From assembly GCF_003285005.1 (NCBI RefSeq), contig NZ_QMFA01000016.1, forward strand, positions 62,255 to 126,254: a DNA stretch of 64,000 nt. Reading direction: 5' to 3'. The notes under the pieces were generated by a model. It was not told where the DNA came from and ran no database searches. It saw only the letters and a list, made by a program, of their open reading frames with translations. Source of the DNA: Paenibacillus sp. YN15. GTDB taxonomy: Bacteria; Bacillota; Bacilli; Paenibacillales; NBRC-103111. Both the position numbers and the translations under genes were made by a program. Below, in pieces: positions 61,087 to 64,000 of the stretch (its first letter is position 1; the number at the start of each line of letters is the position of its first letter).

Positions 61087-62124
61087 TTAGAAATCTCCCT
61101 TTCGATTCATCCGGATTAGCAAGAAGATCAGATACGGCGCTCCCAGGATACCGGTCATGATACCTACAGGGTATCTGACGGCAAAGGCAAACTGCCCGAT
61201 GAGATCTCCCGCCAAAACCAAAATCACTCCAACCAAACCCGACGGAATGACGTTTGAGAAGGAGAAGCCGACGCCAACCAGTCTTTTTGCAATCGGTCCC
61301 GAAAGGAAGGCGACAAAGGCGATGGGACCTGTGGTTGCGGTAGCCAGGGCAATCATGCAGACAGAGCTGACGATGAGCGCAATCCTGGTCCTGTCCGTAT
61401 TTACGCCGAGAGAAGTGGCGGATTGCTCTCCAAGCTCCAGCACCGTCAAATGCTTGCCTAACAGGATGATGATAGGCGCACAGACGAAAACCGTAACCGC
61501 CAGCGGCGGAAGCTCATGCATTTGGGAACCGTTGAGACTGCCGCTGAGCCATCTGAGGGCTGCAGGGATATCCTGCTGTGCGCCTACCAGAAGAAGATAG
61601 GAGATGACGGCATCCAGCATGGCCTGTACGCCGATGCCCACCAGGATTAAGCGGCCGACGGCGAAGGACGAGCCTCTGGATAAAAAATAAATGACCACTA
61701 CCGTCGCAAGACCGGCAATAACAGACGCTACGGAAACAACGGCCCCGCTGGCATGAAGCACCGTGATGCAGAACACTGCCGCAGCGCTGGAGCCGGAGGT
61801 AATGCCGATGACATTGGGGTTGGCAAGCGGGTTGCGCAGCATGGTCTGGAAGGTGCTCCCGGCCACGCCGAAGGCAAACCCGGCGAACAGACCAGCCAGC
61901 ATACGCGGCAGCCGAATAGTATTTACGGCGAAGGAGACCCCTTTGATCTGCTCGCCCATCAAGGTCCGGATCACATCCTTGACCGGGTAAATGGTGCTTC
62001 CCATAAGCAGCATGGCAATGCAAAGCGCACATGAAAGCAGGGCAAGCAATCCAGTAACCAGAACCCACCGGCGGCGTCTTTGGCGTCTGCCCGCCATAAT
62101 AAAAGCAACAGTTTGATTATTCAT
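61087..62124 (-). CDS. FecCD-family siderophore permease, second subunit
   Basis: This 345-aa permease has about ten spans and the FecCD signature segments RLPRMLAGLFAGFAFGVAG and NPLANPNVIGITSGSSAA, then GPIAFVAFLSGPIAKRLVG near the docking loop. The start at 62124 overlaps the previous stop as ATGA. A longer in-frame start upstream runs over the other permease gene. It pairs with the 62121-63161 product. Confidence 0.93.
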   Translation of the reverse strand: MNNQTVAFIMAGRRQRRRRWVLVTGLLALLSCALCIAMLLMGSTIYPVKDVIRTLMGEQIKGVSFAVNTIRLPRMLAGLFAGFAFGVAGSTFQTMLRNPLANPNVIGITSGSSAAAVFCITVLHASGAVVSVASVIAGLATVVVIYFLSRGSSFAVGRLILVGIGVQAMLDAVISYLLLVGAQQDIPAALRWLSGSLNGSQMHELPPLAVTVFVCAPIIILLGKHLTVLELGEQSATSLGVNTDRTRIALIVSSVCMIALATATTGPIAFVAFLSGPIAKRLVGVGFSFSNVIPSGLVGVILVLAGDLIGQFAFAVRYPVGIMTGILGAPYLIFLLIRMNRKGDF

Positions 62125-63161
62125 AATGACCGCACTTTCGATCGCATGGCTAATAGGATAAGTAACGGGGCCCCGACAAACGCCGTCACTACACCCACCT
62201 CCAGCTCTCCGGGGCTGCCCAGCAGCCTGCCGATTACATCGGATATGGTTAGAATAACGGCCCCTGAAACGGCTGACATGGGAATGACAAAACGCAAATC
62301 GGAGCCAAGCATAAGCCGGGTGGCATGGGTGGCGATCAGCCCGACAAAACCGATGGGGCCGGCCAAAGCCGTGGTGGCTCCGCACAGCAGAACCCCTGCA
62401 AGCGCCGCAACCAGCCTCAGTACGCCGGTGCGGACACCCAAGCCGGTGGCTACATCATCGCCCAACGCCAACGCATTCAGCGCGGGGGCGGTAACAATGG
62501 CAGCCAATATGCCAAAAGCCAGAAACGGAGCGAAGGTGGCAATCCCGTTCCAGGATGCCGAACCCACGCTCCCTACCTGCCAAAACCGGAATTGATCCAT
62601 AACATAAGACCGGGGAATCATAATCGCGCTGACCAGAGAGGCCAAGGCGGCGCTGGTGGCCGCACCGGCCAAGACCAGCTTAATAGGGGTAGCCCCGCCG
62701 CTCCCCATGGACCCGATCCCGAATACAAATACGGCGGTAATCGCCGCACCGGCCAAAGCCAGCCAGATGTACTGGTTGGCGGTGCTGATATTCAAAAATG
62801 CAATGCCGCACACCACAAACAAGGATGCGCCGGTATTCACGCCCAGAATGCTAGGGTCGGCAATCGGGTTGCGGGTGACAGACTGCATCAGCGCGCCGGA
62901 TACGCCCAGGGCGGCACCGCTGAACAGGCTGAATACAGTCCGGGAAATCCGCTTGCGGACGATATTGGCTCCATAGGTGTCAATATCCGGATGGAACAAT
63001 CCGTCCATAAGCTCCTTCCATCCCACCAGCCGGGAGCCCAGGACCAGGGAGGCAAGCACGCATACGCCCACCAAGATCAGACTGGCCGCCAGGACCAGCG
63101 GGAAATGCTTGGGGATATGCGGGCTTGCCCATTTGGTTTTGGAGTCGGATGGATTACTCAT
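62121..63161 (-). CDS. FecCD-family siderophore permease, first subunit
   Basis: This 346-aa permease has about ten spans with ALGVSGALMQSVTRNPIADPS and GPIGFVGLIATHATRLMLG, both conserved in FecCD. The ATG at 63161 overlaps the binding-protein stop as ATGA, and its own stop overlaps the next start in the same way. All three genes are therefore translationally coupled. Confidence 0.93.
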   Translation of the reverse strand: MSNPSDSKTKWASPHIPKHFPLVLAASLILVGVCVLASLVLGSRLVGWKELMDGLFHPDIDTYGANIVRKRISRTVFSLFSGAALGVSGALMQSVTRNPIADPSILGVNTGASLFVVCGIAFLNISTANQYIWLALAGAAITAVFVFGIGSMGSGGATPIKLVLAGAATSAALASLVSAIMIPRSYVMDQFRFWQVGSVGSASWNGIATFAPFLAFGILAAIVTAPALNALALGDDVATGLGVRTGVLRLVAALAGVLLCGATTALAGPIGFVGLIATHATRLMLGSDLRFVIPMSAVSGAVILTISDVIGRLLGSPGELEVGVVTAFVGAPLLILLAMRSKVRSL

Positions 63162-64000
63162 GGGAGCTTGCTGATGGCTCCTGCAATTAAGCCCAGATAT
63201 TCATCAATGGTATAAGCGATGGACAGCGGATTGGGATTTCCGGAGGCCGCCAGCGGAGTGCCGTTGCCGATGAACACAACGGAGCCTCTTTGGATCGCCG
63301 GAATTTTGCCCAGCAGGGAGTCCGCCTTCACGGCTTGGTACAGGTCTTCCCCGCCGTAGCCGATGATGATGTCCGCATCGTAAAGAACATCCGCATTCTC
63401 AGCGCTCAAATTCAGGGAGTAGGCGGTAGGGTTGGTGATTTTTTTGGTTACACTCTCCGGATATACCATGCCCAGCTCGATCAGGAAAGCGCCCCGCGGG
63501 TCCACAGGCGTATATACATGCAGCTTGGACATGTCCTTGGCCGAGAAGTTAACCCAGGCGACCTTCTTGCCCTTCATCTGGGGATACTTGCTGGCCTTCT
63601 CCTGGATAAGAGCTTCCGTGTCCTTAATCAGCTTTTCGCCTTCCGCCTTCATGCCCATGCCGGTGGCGTTATACAGAACCTGATCCCGCCAGGTGGTGGA
63701 CCATGCAGTGGTCTGGTAAGGCACAACCGGGGCAATTTTGCTCAGGATTTCATAGTCTTCCTTAGTAATGCCGGAGTAAGCGGCGAGAATAACGTCCGGG
63801 TTGGAGTCGGAAATAGCCTCAAAGTCCAGGCCGTCCGTGTCTTGGAAAATGTTGGGCTTGTCTACGCCCATTTCCTTCAGCTTCTTGGCGGTCCAGGGCA
63901 GAAGTCCGCTGTCATCCTGCACGCCGAAGTTGGCTGCCGAGAAGCCTACAGGCACAACGCCCAGGGCGAGAACAACATCATGGTTGGCCCACTGAATGGT
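63158..64000 (-). CDS. Iron-siderophore substrate-binding protein (5' end outside window)
   Basis: The frame is open to the window edge and 280 residues are visible. It is a class III periplasmic-binding-type protein: two lobes joined by a long helix, with VLALGVVPVGFSA near the start, PDVILAAYSGITKED and YDADIIIGYGGEDLYQ. The signal peptide and lipobox should lie outside. It is the first visible gene of the operon and hands a ferric siderophore to the two FecCD permeases. A Fur box would be expected upstream of the window. Confidence 0.88.
   Translation of the reverse strand, partial: TIQWANHDVVLALGVVPVGFSAANFGVQDDSGLLPWTAKKLKEMGVDKPNIFQDTDGLDFEAISDSNPDVILAAYSGITKEDYEILSKIAPVVPYQTTAWSTTWRDQVLYNATGMGMKAEGEKLIKDTEALIQEKASKYPQMKGKKVAWVNFSAKDMSKLHVYTPVDPRGAFLIELGMVYPESVTKKITNPTAYSLNLSAENADVLYDADIIIGYGGEDLYQAVKADSLLGKIPAIQRGSVVFIGNGTPLAASGNPNPLSIAYTIDEYLGLIAGAISKLP

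Overview
The window reads as a chromosomal segment of a Paenibacillus-type Firmicute (Bacillales). This rests on strong AGGAGG ribosome sites, several MsmX-dependent-style sugar ABC transporters that lack their own ATPase, membrane-anchored AraC sensors, Bce-type and CotS-like genes, and moderately high GC. No rRNA, tRNA or CRISPR array was recognised. The window opens inside a fibronectin-type-III protein gene and closes inside a siderophore-binding protein gene.

Layout. 1-2.2 kb: end of the FN3 gene, a Crp/Fnr-like regulator and a DUF4386 membrane protein. 2.6-8.5 kb: carbohydrate ABC system A (two permeases, lipoprotein, then a membrane AraC sensor). 8.6-13.2 kb: a Bce-type two-component system and ABC exporter module, with a 165-bp MITE-like element inserted between kinase and ATPase genes. 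13.3-16.6 kb: a secreted GH9 cellulase split by a one-base frameshift. 17.0-24.3 kb: ABC system B, an EamA transporter, a nested intergenic repeat and a second AraC sensor. 24.4-26.4 kb: a decaying stretch with a small membrane-protein gene broken by a 4-bp duplication and a response regulator/kinase pair fused by deletion. 26.6-28.9 kb: amino-acid ABC importer. 28.9-31.1 kb: CotS-like phosphotransferase and SGNH hydrolase. 31.1-47.0 kb: a polysaccharide utilisation locus: GH88, a 1348-aa heparinase II/III-like protein, a secreted beta-helix/Ig-like protein, ABC system C and a divergent AraC sensor. 47.2-51.5 kb: AT-rich AAA/DUF4143 ATPase, an unknown protein, an ArsR-SRPBCC pair and a PAS kinase. 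51.6-57.2 kb: a TetM-like ribosomal GTPase, an MFS efflux pump and an ABC-F protein with an attenuator leader. 57.3-60.2 kb: a secreted coiled-coil protein with its own leader terminator, then a SigJ/ECF41-like sigma factor and a GyrI-like partner. 60.3-64.0 kb: siderophore ABC importer.

How the genes work together. Three sugar-importer modules each sit beside a one-component transmembrane AraC sensor, so each module probably senses its own glycan at the cell surface. In system C the secreted beta-helix protein probably acts on a polymer outside the cell, the ABC system imports the fragments, and the signal-less heparinase-like protein and GH88 probably finish unsaturated uronic-acid oligosaccharides inside. 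The 51-57 kb block gathers three proteins of kinds associated with surviving ribosome-targeting drugs.

The most unusual signals are regulatory. They are a 47-codon leader peptide plus terminator ahead of the ABC-F gene, competing hairpins in the leader of the coiled-coil gene, an ECF41-type promoter exactly upstream of the sigma-factor gene, an ArsR operator embedded in a promoter that may give a leaderless mRNA, and a mobile element sitting where a Bce target promoter would normally lie.
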